Position numbers and translations under genes: made by a program
In this document: piece after piece, positions 34,510 through 43,968 of the stretch
Numbering within the stretch: position 1 is the first letter of the stretch
Layout: each line of letters begins with the position of its first letter
Notes under the pieces: model-generated
Told to the model about the DNA's origin: nothing
The model's input: the letters and a program-made list of their open reading frames with translations, nothing else
The model's database searches: none
Assembly (NCBI RefSeq): GCF_947855115.1
Contig: NZ_CANTZW010000029.1
Location: 1 to 53,381 of the forward strand
Reading direction: 5' to 3'
DNA: 53,381 nt
Source: an uncultured Parabacteroides sp.
GTDB lineage: Bacteria > Bacteroidota > Bacteroidia > Bacteroidales > Tannerellaceae

Positions 34510-34540
34510 CAAAGATAAATTTTTTAATCCAGCCATGCAA
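34510..34540 (-). promoter_or_regulatory. Promoter of the NifU-like / GGGtGRT operon
   Basis: Minus strand TATCTTTG (plus 34510-34517) with TTG (plus 34538-34540) 20 bp upstream. Leader about 75 nt to the ATG at 34430. Confidence 0.6.
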
Positions 34541-34553
34541 GAGGCGGGATTTG

Positions 34554-35000
34554 TTATTTATCGTTTGTTAGCGGTTGGATCGGTTCTCCGTTGAGGAGGA
34601 TCTCGTAAGTGATCGGGCCTATCTTTTTCATCATGAGACCTACGCCGCAGTATTTCTCTTGCGAGAGGCGGATGGCTTTCTCTATCTTGGCGGCATCTTC
34701 TGCGTTTCCTCCGATATGATAGGTCACGTGGAAGGAGGTATAGACCATCGGGATCGTGTCCGAGGTCTCGGCAGACGCATCGATGGATATCTTGTCGAAA
34801 CGTACTCTCATCTTGCGGAAAAGGGAGACTACGTCCATGGCGCTGCATCCGGCTAAGGCTACCAGCATTAACGCCTTGGGACGGGGGCCTTCATTGTTGC
34901 CCCCGTTCTCGGCGGTTGTGTCGATCGTTACCTTATGGCCGTCCAGCAAGGACTCGAAGGTCGAGCCTTTTGTCCAGTTTAACGAAATTTGGGCGGACAT
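34554..35000 (-). CDS. OsmC-family peroxiredoxin
   Basis: This 148-aa OsmC/Ohr-fold protein reduces organic hydroperoxides. The two redox Cys are in LVALAGCSAMDVVSLFRKMR (peroxidatic) and EKYCGVGLMMKKIGPI (resolving), in the right order and spacing for the family. No signal peptide; cytoplasmic. The gene begins 9 bp after the TlpA-like gene, so they are cotranscribed and may both serve thiol/oxidative defence. The hydroperoxide substrate is not deducible. Confidence 0.9.
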   Translation of the reverse strand: MSAQISLNWTKGSTFESLLDGHKVTIDTTAENGGNNEGPRPKALMLVALAGCSAMDVVSLFRKMRVRFDKISIDASAETSDTIPMVYTSFHVTYHIGGNAEDAAKIEKAIRLSQEKYCGVGLMMKKIGPITYEILLNGEPIQPLTNDK

Positions 35001-35009
35001 ATGCTTCTT

Positions 35010-36134
35010 TTATTTTAAGATCTCTTGAAGTTTAGCGTCGATCTCCTCTCCATGCAAGTTCTTGGCGATGATCGTCCCGTCCTTGTCTACCAATACGGTA
35101 TGAGGGATGCTGTTTACGCCATAAAGTTGCGCCCCGGAGTTTTTCCATCCTTTCAGATCGGAAAGCTGGGTCCATGTGATATTCAAGTCCTTTACGCCTT
35201 TGGCCCAAGCCTCGGCCTTGCTATCCAAAGAGATACCGACGATATCGAAGCCTTTGTCCTTATATTTCTTGTAAGCGGCTACCAAGTTCGGCATATCCCG
35301 GCGACAGGGAGGGCACCAGCTTGCCCAAAAATCGATCAGTACGATATTTTTTCCGTTGCCGACGAACTCGGAAAGTTTATGCATCTTGCCATTGGCGTCT
35401 GCCATCTCGAAATCCGTGAATTTCTTGCCTACGGCTACGGTTTTCAAGACATCCAGATGTGCCATCAATTTGTCGATATTCGGAACGGCCTTGAAAGTAG
35501 GGTCTGCCTTGGCGATAATCTCATTCTGGGTTGCCTCGTCCAGGCTATAACGGAAATCATACAACAATTTGGCGGCAGATTGCTTGGTTGTATTATTCAG
35601 GATATAGGTCTTGACGGCATCGGTTACCTTCTGGTCGATCTCGTCATATTTCTTCTCGACGGCGCTTACGACTTCCTTATCCTCCGATCTCATATCATCG
35701 GAAAGTTTCTCCAGGTCCGCACGTAAGGTTTTCATTTGTGCTTGCAGGGCCTTTAAGCCGTCGTTCTCCGGTGTCCCGGAAACAGCGGAAGCTGCCTCGT
35801 CTAGAACAGCCTGTAACCTGCCGTTCTCCAACACGAATATACTCGTGAAAGGGGCGTTCTCTCCGGCAGCGGCACGTTTGGGTTCCACTACATCCTCGGC
35901 GAAGGCGAGCTTGCGCAAGGCTGGCGTGTCTTGCGTCCCCTCGAAGGTGAACGTGCCATTTTGCACCAACGCGCTGTCCATTGGAGCGGCATCCTGTACG
36001 CCATATTCATACATGTAGACGTATTTTCCGTTTAGATCGGCGTTCGCTACCGTACCGGAAATCTCGTAACCCGGTTTTTCACTGCAAGCTACCAAAAGCA
36101 ATGCTGACGCGGCAAGAGTAAGATACTTTTTCAT
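35010..36134 (-). CDS. TlpA-like thiol-disulfide oxidoreductase lipoprotein
   Basis: This 374-aa exported lipoprotein has signal MKKYLTLAASALLLVAC (Cys17 lipobox VAC), a DUF4369-like beta domain (about 22-120) containing GYEISGTVANADLNGKYVYM, a helical linker (about 125-215) and a thioredoxin-fold TlpA domain (about 235-374) with the active site WASWCPPCRRDMP near residue 270. The cis-Pro loop is NSIPHTVLVDKDG. It would reduce or oxidise disulfides in the periplasm. Such DUF4369-TlpA proteins are numerous in Bacteroidales. Upstream lies about 550 bp shared with the divergent restriction enzyme gene. Its partner is the OsmC gene downstream. Confidence 0.9.
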   Translation of the reverse strand: MKKYLTLAASALLLVACSEKPGYEISGTVANADLNGKYVYMYEYGVQDAAPMDSALVQNGTFTFEGTQDTPALRKLAFAEDVVEPKRAAAGENAPFTSIFVLENGRLQAVLDEAASAVSGTPENDGLKALQAQMKTLRADLEKLSDDMRSEDKEVVSAVEKKYDEIDQKVTDAVKTYILNNTTKQSAAKLLYDFRYSLDEATQNEIIAKADPTFKAVPNIDKLMAHLDVLKTVAVGKKFTDFEMADANGKMHKLSEFVGNGKNIVLIDFWASWCPPCRRDMPNLVAAYKKYKDKGFDIVGISLDSKAEAWAKGVKDLNITWTQLSDLKGWKNSGAQLYGVNSIPHTVLVDKDGTIIAKNLHGEEIDAKLQEILK

Positions 36135-36483
36135 TTTGTGTTTGTGTTATGTAAGTAATGTATTATATATGTATGAGATATTAACTTCGCGAATATACGA
36201 AGTCTTTTGAATAAAAAAGATGTAAACCGAATGAATCGTCAGGTCAAACGCATCAATTTGATTGGGAATTTGGTTAGGGTGTTGTTTGTCGGTTTGATAT
36301 GATACACACAAGAGAATCATACCCTTGATTATTTTTGCCGGTAAATAAAGAGAGTAAACCTCTTTTAGAAATAAACAACAAAAGAGACAACTCTTTTTAT
36401 TATTAACTATGAACTGAGTCAACCCTTTTTATTGATTAGGCAGAAAGTAGTCAACTAGAATCGTTAAACTACACGGATTTTTG

Positions 36484-36571
36484 ATAACTCTTGAATTTCT
36501 CGTCAAGGAAACTAAAGTTTCTCGTAGAAGAAACTCTAGTTTCTTTAGGAAGAAATTAGAATTTCTATTGA
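36484..36571. repeat. Array of 22-bp dyad repeats (GAAACTnnAGTTTC)
   Basis: Three dyads, GAAACTAAAGTTTC (36508-36521), GAAACTCTAGTTTC (36530-36543) and GAAATTAGAATTTC (36552-36565), are exactly 22 bp apart centre to centre. A fourth, degenerate unit with only its right half (AATTTC at 36494-36499) keeps the same phase. The array lies 70-150 bp upstream of the restriction gene promoter. Twenty-two bp is about two helical turns, as expected for a cooperative operator, but a repeat element is also possible. The rest of the 36135-36690 gap shows no further gene. Confidence 0.8.
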
Positions 36572-36633
36572 GAGGTATAGACGTGTCCTATAAAGGGAAT
36601 CGGGTAGGCTCGAATGAAAATCTGTTCAAGGTA

Positions 36634-36663
36634 TTGAAATAAGTGGAGTTTTATGTACTTTTG
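36634..36663 (+). promoter_or_regulatory. Promoter of the type ISP-like restriction gene
   Basis: TTG (36634-36636) 19 bp before TACTTTTG (36656-36663). It excludes the in-frame GTG at 36643 as start and supports ATG 36691. Confidence 0.65.
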
Positions 36664-36690
36664 AGGGCTAAACAACGTACGATTAAGAGA

Positions 36691-39600
36691 ATGACATTTA
36701 AAGAAATACTTCAAAGATTCCGTGCCGAATCTTTTACCGAAAGAGAAAAAGGAGCGAAGTTTGAGAGATTAATAAAAAAATGGTTTCAGACAGATCCCCG
36801 TTATGCGGATAAATTACAGGAAATCTGGCTTTGGGAGGAGTTTCCGGGGAAAAAGTATTTCGGGGGGAAAGATTTAGGCATAGACTTGGTAGCCAAGACC
36901 GATCTGGGGGATTATTGGGCCATCCAATGTAAATGTTTTGATGAGAAAGCTGTCATCGGTAAGGCGGCTGTCGATTCTTTTATATCTACGGCCCATCGTT
37001 CGTTTATTGATGATTTAACCCTGAAGACGACTTATTTCAGCAACCTGATCTGGGTTTCTACCACCGTGCATTGGGGGGCGAACGCAGAAGAGACTTTGAA
37101 GGGCCAAGACATTCCGCTGACCCGTATTAATATGTATGAATTGGAGGCTTCTCCTGTCGATTGGGATAAGCTTCTGAAGGGTGATACGGGAAAAATAGCT
37201 TTACGAGAAGGTAAACAGCCTCGAACGCATCAGTTGGAAGCGATGAAAGCGGCTCACGAATATTTTATGACCCATGACCGCGGAAAGCTGATTATGGCTT
37301 GTGGAACGGGAAAAACATACACATCTTTGAAAATCGTGGAGCAAGAGACCGAGGGCAAGGGATTGGTTTTGTTCATGGTACCCAGCATAGCGCTTCTAGG
37401 TCAATCGCTGAATGCTTGGATGACCGACACGAAATACAGGATGAAGGCCGTTTGTATCTGCTCGGATTCCAAAGCCTCCAAAAGGAATGATTTCGATAAT
37501 GACGAGACAAGTATCATCGATAACCCGTTACCCGCCACTACAAATATTAACTCGATTAAGCGGCAGTTATCGGGTTATAAAAATACGGATGGACTGGTTG
37601 TCGTGTTTTCCACCTACCAGAGTATAGATGTCTTGGCCGAGGCGCAGCAAGCGTTGTTGGAGGCCGATCCCTCTTTTGGCGTATTCGACTATATCGTCTG
37701 CGATGAGGCGCACCGAACAACCGGTTTTAAGCAGAAAGGTCGTGATGAAAGTAATTTTACTAAAATACATAACAATGACCTGATCCGGGGGAAAAAACGT
37801 CTTTACATGACGGCTACCCCGCGGTATTATAATGATAATGCCAAGGCTACGGCTAAAGACAAGGACTTGGTGCTGTGGAGCATGAATAACCCGGACTATT
37901 ATGGCGATGAATTTTTCCGGATCGGGTTCGGACGTGCTGTGCGTGATGGATTGCTGACGGATTATAAGGTCTTGGTGCTGACGATTAGTGAGGATGATAT
38001 CCCGGATTCTATCCTTGAGGATGTCAAGGATAAACAACAAAAGGAAATAAAGATGGACGACGCCAGTAAATTGATCGGTTGTATCAATGGCTTGTCCAAA
38101 CGTATAAAAGGAGATAAGGGGGTTACGAAAGAGGCGGACCCGGTATTGATGCGGCGGGCCGTGGCGTTTTGCTCGACAATCGATCCGAGCAAGCGGGGGA
38201 GTGGTATCTCTTCCAAAGGTTTTGCCGCCGTGATGCCTACGATGGTGAGGAAATATAAGGAATCCTTGTCGGAGGAAGTACGGGAAGAGGTCGTGGATAT
38301 CGAGGTTCAACATATCGACGGGTCGATGAATGCCGCTACACGGGAAGAGATGATCGCTTGGCTTAAGGAAGAGACCAGCAATCCGAACGAGTGCCGTATT
38401 CTATCGAATGTGCGTTGCCTGTCCGAAGGGGTAGACGTGCCGGCCTTGGACGCTGTTCTTTTTGTTGCCGCCCGTAACAGCGAGGTAGATGTCGTGCAGA
38501 GCGTGGGACGTGTGATGCGTACTTTCCATAAGGGAGCCTCGGATGAGAAGAAATATGGTTATATCATTGTCCCGGTTGTCGTTCCGGCAGATATGGAACC
38601 GGAAAAGGCGATGGCGGATAACGAGCGTTTTTCCGTGGTTTGGAAAATCCTGAACGCCTTACGCGCCCATGATGATGAGTTTAACGCTACGGTTAATAAA
38701 ATACAATTGAATAAGGTGAAGCCTTCCAAGGTGGTCATCGGTGGGATACCGCGAGGTTCTGGCCAGATGCACGAGAAGGATTGGATGCGAGATCCGCAGG
38801 ATCAACAGACTGGGGCGACCGAGCTAAGTAATGAGGAGATCGCCCGCCAATTGGAACTTCGTTTCGGCTCTTTGCAAGATGGAATCTATGCGAAGATGGT
38901 AGAGAAGGTAGGAGATCGCTTGTATTGGGAGAATTGGGCGAAGGAGATAGGTCTGATCGCCCAGAAGTTTATAGAACGTATCGCCCGTGTCGTAAAAGAC
39001 GGGCTGCATAAAGAGGCATTTGTTGAATTCTTGAGCGGTTTGCAAAAGAACTTGAATCCTTCCATTGATGAGGGACAGGCCGTGGAAATGTTGGCGCAGC
39101 ATATGATTACACGTCCGGTATTCGACGCCTTGTTTAAAGACTATCAGTTTGTCAAGAATAATGCGGTCAGCCGTAGCATGCAGCGTATGTTGGAGCTGCT
39201 GGAGAGCGAGGCTATGGAAAAGGATACGGATGTATTGGATAAATTCTATGAGAACGTACGCATGAATGTGGGCGATATAGATAATCTGGAGGGAAAGCAG
39301 ATGCTTATCAAGAATCTGTATGAGAAGTTCTTCAAGGGTGCTTTCCCGAAAACCGTAGATAAGCTCGGTATCGTTTATACGCCGGTGGAATGCGTGGATT
39401 TTATCATTCATTCTGTTGATGATATTTTGCGCAAGGAGTTTAATTGTTGCCTTTCGGATGAGAATGTACATATCTTAGACCCATTCACGGGGACTGGTAC
39501 TTTCATTACCCGTTTGCTGCAAAGCGGTTTGATCCGTCCGGAGGATCTGGAGCGTAAATACAAGAATGAGATTCATTGTAATGAGCTGGTCTTGCTTGCT

Positions 39601-41664
39601 TACTATATCGCGGAAGTCAATATAGAGAGCGTGTTTCATAGCCTTGTAAAGCGGGATACTTATCTGCCGTTTGAGGGTATTTGCTTGACGGATACCTTCC
39701 AGACAACCGAGAACAAGGAGGAGGTCTTGGATCAGACTTGGTTCTCCGAGAATGCGGAGAATGTGGATAGGCAAAAGAGAGTTCCGGTGAGAGTTATAAT
39801 CAGTAATCCTCCGTATTCGGTCGGGCAGAGATCGGCAAATGATAATGCGCAGAATATGAGTTATACCCATTTGGATAAACGAATCGCCGAGACGTATGCC
39901 AAAGCCGCCCAAGCGACGAATAAAAACTCTCTTTATGATAGTTATATTAAGGCATTCCGTTGGGCAAGCGATCGTATCTCCAATTGTAAGGATGGGGGTG
40001 TGGTTGCTTTCATCAGCAATGGGGCTTGGATTGACGGTAGTGCTCAAGAAGGATTTAGGAAATGCCTTGAGGATGAGTATTTGAGTATATACGTATTGAA
40101 CTTGAGAGGAAATCAACGGACGAGTGGTGAGTTATCTCGTAGAGAGGGAGGTAAGATATTTGGCTCAGGTTCTCGTACACCTATATCAATAACCTTTTTG
40201 GTAAAGAATCCGAATAAGAAAGGAAAAGCGACAATTTATTATCATGATATTGGTGATTATTTATCGCGTGAGCAGAAACTGAAAAAGATAAATGAGTTTG
40301 GTTCGGTAGACTCTAGTAAATTACAATGGGATATTGTTGCCCCGAATGAGAAAGGGGATTGGATTAACCAGAGAGGGGATGTGTTTGACTCTTTGATTAT
40401 ATTGGGTGAAAAGGAGGATAAGAAGAATAAGCAGACGGTGTTTGTGCCATATTATTCTTGTGGCTTAAAAACTCAAAGAGATAGTTGGTGCTATAATTCA
40501 TCTCTTGACAGCTTGAGCTTCAATATGGAACAAGCAACAGCTTTTTATAATAAACAACGAGAGTTGTTAGCTTTAGGAAAAATACAAGATGTAAATTACG
40601 ATTCTACGAGGATTAGTTGGACTACAAATGTATTGAATGCTGCAAAAAAGAATGAGATTATTTCATTGGATAAAATAGGAGAAAATAGCATTTGTTTATA
40701 TAGACCATATTTCAAGCAATATGGGTGCTATTCTCGTTTTTGGAACGAGCGTGTTTATCAATTACCTAAACTTTTCCCAACATCTAAATATAAAAATTTA
40801 GTGATTTGTGTTAGCGGCATCGGTGTAACAAAAGACTTTAGCTGTATCATAACAGATATGCTTCCTGATTTAGAACTTATAGGAAAGAGTCAATGTTTCC
40901 CTCTCTACTGGTACGAAGAAAACAAGAACAAGCAACGAACCTTGTCCTTATTCAATACCGAATCAAACGATGATTACATCCGTCGAGACGGAATCACCGA
41001 CTGGATACTGAAAGAAGTCCGTACTCGTTTCGGTAATGCCCGGAAGATCACGAAGGAAACCATCTTCTACTATGTGTATGGTTTGCTTCATTCCCCGAAA
41101 TACCGGGAAACCTTTGCCGCCGATCTGAAGAAATCTTTGCCACGTATCCCGATTGTGGAAGATATAGATGCTTTCCTCGATTTCTCCTATGCAGGTAAGC
41201 AACTTGCGAATCTGCATCTGAATTATGAGGAAATACCAGCGTATGAGGGTGTGACAGTCATTGGCGACAGGCAAAAGGGGGAAGCTCCGGATGGTCGTAT
41301 GATTGCCGGAACTACTGCTTTATATGTGGCCGAAGTGGATTATAAATACTATGAGGTAGAGAAAATGCGATTCCCCAAAAAGGGACAAAAGGATACAATT
41401 ATCTACAACAGCTCTATTCGCATAGAGAACATACCCGATGAGGCGTATGAGTACATCGTGAACGGTAAATCCGCTATCGAATGGATCATGGAACGTTATC
41501 AAGTGAAAATCGATCCAAGTAGCTTGATCAAGAACGATCCGAATGACTGGAGTCGTGAGCATGATAACCCTCGTTATATCTTGGACTTGCTACTCTCCGT
41601 AATCAACGTGAGCGTACAAACCATGGAGATCGTCAAAAAGTTACCGGATTTTAAGTTGGAATAA
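36691..41664 (+). CDS. Single-chain type ISP-like restriction-modification enzyme
   Basis: This 1657-aa protein combines all activities of an R-M system. The Mrr-like PD-(D/E)xK nuclease (about 1-150) has GIDLVAK and AIQCKC (D65, Q79, K81). A superfamily-2 helicase follows, with ACGTGKT (about 203-209) and CDEAH (337-341), extending to about 640. An N6-adenine methyltransferase has DPFTGTG (about 930-936, motif I) and NPPY (1039-1042). The C-terminal third (about 1150-1550) should recognise DNA. This matches the type ISP layout (LlaGI/LlaBIII). It would methylate one strand of a target and translocate to cut unmodified phage DNA. Start ATG 36691 follows the promoter. The stretch 40100-40920 is AT-richer than its flanks. 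Confidence 0.9.
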   Translation: MTFKEILQRFRAESFTEREKGAKFERLIKKWFQTDPRYADKLQEIWLWEEFPGKKYFGGKDLGIDLVAKTDLGDYWAIQCKCFDEKAVIGKAAVDSFISTAHRSFIDDLTLKTTYFSNLIWVSTTVHWGANAEETLKGQDIPLTRINMYELEASPVDWDKLLKGDTGKIALREGKQPRTHQLEAMKAAHEYFMTHDRGKLIMACGTGKTYTSLKIVEQETEGKGLVLFMVPSIALLGQSLNAWMTDTKYRMKAVCICSDSKASKRNDFDNDETSIIDNPLPATTNINSIKRQLSGYKNTDGLVVVFSTYQSIDVLAEAQQALLEADPSFGVFDYIVCDEAHRTTGFKQKGRDESNFTKIHNNDLIRGKKRLYMTATPRYYNDNAKATAKDKDLVLWSMNNPDYYGDEFFRIGFGRAVRDGLLTDYKVLVLTISEDDIPDSILEDVKDKQQKEIKMDDASKLIGCINGLSKRIKGDKGVTKEADPVLMRRAVAFCSTIDPSKRGSGISSKGFAAVMPTMVRKYKESLSEEVREEVVDIEVQHIDGSMNAATREEMIAWLKEETSNPNECRILSNVRCLSEGVDVPALDAVLFVAARNSEVDVVQSVGRVMRTFHKGASDEKKYGYIIVPVVVPADMEPEKAMADNERFSVVWKILNALRAHDDEFNATVNKIQLNKVKPSKVVIGGIPRGSGQMHEKDWMRDPQDQQTGATELSNEEIARQLELRFGSLQDGIYAKMVEKVGDRLYWENWAKEIGLIAQKFIERIARVVKDGLHKEAFVEFLSGLQKNLNPSIDEGQAVEMLAQHMITRPVFDALFKDYQFVKNNAVSRSMQRMLELLESEAMEKDTDVLDKFYENVRMNVGDIDNLEGKQMLIKNLYEKFFKGAFPKTVDKLGIVYTPVECVDFIIHSVDDILRKEFNCCLSDENVHILDPFTGTGTFITRLLQSGLIRPEDLERKYKNEIHCNELVLLAYYIAEVNIESVFHSLVKRDTYLPFEGICLTDTFQTTENKEEVLDQTWFSENAENVDRQKRVPVRVIISNPPYSVGQRSANDNAQNMSYTHLDKRIAETYAKAAQATNKNSLYDSYIKAFRWASDRISNCKDGGVVAFISNGAWIDGSAQEGFRKCLEDEYLSIYVLNLRGNQRTSGELSRREGGKIFGSGSRTPISITFLVKNPNKKGKATIYYHDIGDYLSREQKLKKINEFGSVDSSKLQWDIVAPNEKGDWINQRGDVFDSLIILGEKEDKKNKQTVFVPYYSCGLKTQRDSWCYNSSLDSLSFNMEQATAFYNKQRELLALGKIQDVNYDSTRISWTTNVLNAAKKNEIISLDKIGENSICLYRPYFKQYGCYSRFWNERVYQLPKLFPTSKYKNLVICVSGIGVTKDFSCIITDMLPDLELIGKSQCFPLYWYEENKNKQRTLSLFNTESNDDYIRRDGITDWILKEVRTRFGNARKITKETIFYYVYGLLHSPKYRETFAADLKKSLPRIPIVEDIDAFLDFSYAGKQLANLHLNYEEIPAYEGVTVIGDRQKGEAPDGRMIAGTTALYVAEVDYKYYEVEKMRFPKKGQKDTIIYNSSIRIENIPDEAYEYIVNGKSAIEWIMERYQVKIDPSSLIKNDPNDWSREHDNPRYILDLLLSVINVSVQTMEIVKKLPDFKLE

Positions 41665-41731
41665 GAAAATAGTAAAAGGGGCTTCTTGTGAGGAATTGAT
41701 ATTTATTATTTTATAATCTAAGAAGTTCTAT

Positions 41732-41739
41732 TACCTTTG
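41732..41739 (+). promoter_or_regulatory. Promoter -7 element for the DUF262 operon
   Basis: TACCTTTG in the 132-bp gap after the restriction gene, 57 bp before the DUF262 ATG. It suggests the following three genes have their own promoter. Confidence 0.45.
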
Positions 41740-41796
41740 CGAAAGACTGATAGAAACTTAATCCCTTGTAGATTAATTGGAAACGGATAAAAGCTT

Positions 41797-42948
41797 ATGA
41801 ATGATATAGACATAAAAAATGAACTGCGGCAATCTCAAGATGAGATAAACGATCTGAATGATGTTGAGGAGGTTGATCTATCCATTAATAATGATTCTTT
41901 CGCTATTTATCCAAATGCGGAGGTGAGGGTTGAGAAGGCGCAATTTAGTATCTTACATTTGCAGGTCCTTTGCCGAAAACGGAAAGAGTTAATACTTAAT
42001 CCGGACTTTCAAAGGAATAATGTTTGGAAACCTCGGCAAGAATCAGAGTTGATCGAATCGATATTGATGGGGATACCCATTCCTTTGATGTATTTGTTTG
42101 AGGGGAGAAACGGGAAGAGACAAGTCGTGGATGGCCGTCAAAGAATAACCGCTATTTTGAACTTTCTAGAAGGAAAATTCAAATTATGTAATCTGAGAAT
42201 ATTGACGGGGTTGAATGGCGCTTACTTTCAAGATCTGGATCCTAAATTGCAGGGTGTTTTTGAGGATTACCAATTATTCTTTTATATTATACAGCCGCCA
42301 ACTCCAGAACGTGTTAAATACGATATCTTTGATCGTGTGAACCGGGGAGGTACTTCTCTTAATAAGCAAGAGATGCGCAACGCTTTGTATCGGGGGCGGT
42401 GTACGCAAATGTTAAGTGAGTTATGCGGTTCTATCGCGTTCTTGAATGCCACCGGACGTTCTATCAACAAGACCCGGATGAAAGACCAGTATGTCGTTCT
42501 GCGAGCGATAGCCTTCATGATGTATTTCCGTGGTGTGTTTGAAAATATGCCGTCGTTGCAATATAGGGGGGATATCGATGATTTCTTGGCTCGTTTTATG
42601 GTTTATATAAATGAGGAGGTGTCGGAAGATATACTTAATCAATATGCGAGGTTGTTTATTCATTCCATGTCAGTTGGTTTTGATCTTTTGGGAGAGGATG
42701 GATTTCGTTTCGAGGGAAATAAGGTTCGGCGACCTATTAACATGCCTCTATTCGAGTCGTTGGCTTATTTGTTCTCTTTTTGTCCCGCGGATATGGATAA
42801 TCGTTCGCGATCTTGGCTTTTAGGGCAAATAGATCAAGTGAAGAGTTTTTTTGATCGTTCCAATTATTTTACGGGAAATATAGATTCGACAACAAGTGTC
42901 GCGTTTCGTTTTGATCATATAAATAACATAGTAAAAGAACTTCGGTGA
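41797..42948 (+). CDS. DUF262 (GmrS-like/ParB-fold) protein
   Basis: This 383-aa protein has the DUF262 marks: LNPDFQRNNVWKPRQESELI (about 68-87), SILMGIPIPLMYLFE and the ParB/sulfiredoxin-like DGRQRITAI (112-120), where DGQR/DGRQR is the NTP-binding motif. DUF262 is the N-terminal part of GmrSD-type modification-dependent restriction enzymes and of several other defence proteins; the DUF1524 HNH nuclease normally fused or paired is not seen here. It overlaps the ATPase gene by 4 bp (ATGA), so they are translationally coupled. It is likely a phage-sensing or nucleotide-binding component of the three-gene cassette, by inference. Confidence 0.85.
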   Translation: MNDIDIKNELRQSQDEINDLNDVEEVDLSINNDSFAIYPNAEVRVEKAQFSILHLQVLCRKRKELILNPDFQRNNVWKPRQESELIESILMGIPIPLMYLFEGRNGKRQVVDGRQRITAILNFLEGKFKLCNLRILTGLNGAYFQDLDPKLQGVFEDYQLFFYIIQPPTPERVKYDIFDRVNRGGTSLNKQEMRNALYRGRCTQMLSELCGSIAFLNATGRSINKTRMKDQYVVLRAIAFMMYFRGVFENMPSLQYRGDIDDFLARFMVYINEEVSEDILNQYARLFIHSMSVGFDLLGEDGFRFEGNKVRRPINMPLFESLAYLFSFCPADMDNRSRSWLLGQIDQVKSFFDRSNYFTGNIDSTTSVAFRFDHINNIVKELR

Positions 42949-43967
42949 TGCTAAGAAATATAAAGATAACAGACTATAAATGTCTTCATGATGAGGATCT
43001 GGGAATAAAACCTCTCACTATAATTACAGGTTTGAATTCGGTGGGTAAATCTAGTCTTATTCAAGCGATATTGTCATCTGTTTATAAAGAGGGTAGAAAT
43101 GGGCAGGTATTATTGGGAGATACTGTAAGTCTCACTTTTGATACGATCCGTAATCGGTATTACAATGCGAAGAATGTAGATATCGAGTTAGATCTGGGGG
43201 ATGTGAAAGTGGTATATACAAGTACGAAGGAGCAATCTGAGGTTTTAGTTCATCCTAGGGAAAAAGAATTACCGATAGATATAGAGCGGAATTTATATTA
43301 TTTGTCTGCAAACCGGGTCGGAGCGGAGTTGTCTTCCAAGATTTCTCCTGTTTTTAAAATAGGAACAGTCGGCGAATATGTGCTTGGAACCTTTGAGAAT
43401 GAGAAAACAAGCCCTTTACGAATGGCGTTGGTAAAGGATGATGCTTCGTATACATTATCCTCTCAAGTTAATTATTGGTTGTCTTATATCTTAAATATAC
43501 CAACCGAGTTACAAACGGAGCGACGGCTTGATGATGTGGTTGGTGTTCAGTTTAAAAGTGATGGGTTAGGGAATATCTCTCCTTTTCAATTAGGGGCAGG
43601 AGTGAGTTACTTGACTAAAATATTGGTAACTTGCTTGAGAGCGAAGAATAATGATATAGTTATTATCGAGAATCCTGAGATTCATTTACATCCATTTAGC
43701 CAAGCGAAAATGGGAGAGTTTTTTGCGTTTATCGTAAATGCGGGTATTCAGGTGATTATAGAGACACATTGTGAGCATCTTATTTATAGGGTAGGGTATG
43801 AGGTATATAAGAAAAGGTTCTCAAAAGAGAATGTGACAATTTTGTATAAAGAAGGCATTCAGTTGCCTTTCCTCCAGATCGGTTATAATGATGAGGGTAA
43901 GTTTACCCGTGATTTCCCGGAAGGTTTTTTCGATGCTACTTTGAGTGAGCTGTTAGAAATGGAATGA
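42945..43967 (+). CDS. SMC/OLD-like AAA ATPase
   Basis: This 340-aa ABC-type ATPase has Walker A GLNSVGKSS (28-36), a signature-like FQLGAGVSYL (213-222), Walker B IVIIENPEIHLHP (238-249) and an ETHCEHL switch (272-278). It matches the ATP_synt/AAA_21-like and DUF3696-type ATPases often found with DUF262 or nuclease partners in defence islands. No nuclease (TOPRIM) domain follows; the protein ends about 50 residues after the D-loop. It overlaps the DUF262 gene by 4 bp and is followed 1 bp later by the HxRx4D protein gene. It probably powers or regulates an effector. Function inferred from context. Confidence 0.85.
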   Translation: MMLRNIKITDYKCLHDEDLGIKPLTIITGLNSVGKSSLIQAILSSVYKEGRNGQVLLGDTVSLTFDTIRNRYYNAKNVDIELDLGDVKVVYTSTKEQSEVLVHPREKELPIDIERNLYYLSANRVGAELSSKISPVFKIGTVGEYVLGTFENEKTSPLRMALVKDDASYTLSSQVNYWLSYILNIPTELQTERRLDDVVGVQFKSDGLGNISPFQLGAGVSYLTKILVTCLRAKNNDIVIIENPEIHLHPFSQAKMGEFFAFIVNAGIQVIIETHCEHLIYRVGYEVYKKRFSKENVTILYKEGIQLPFLQIGYNDEGKFTRDFPEGFFDATLSELLEME

Positions 43968-43968
43968 T

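Noticed and set aside
36528..36571. The 22-bp dyads as a CRISPR array
   Set aside because: The units are adjacent with 8 bp between palindromes, too short for spacers; no cas gene is nearby.
41797..42948. DUF262 gene as a complete GmrSD restriction enzyme
   Set aside because: No DUF1524/HNH nuclease part is present in this protein or its neighbours.
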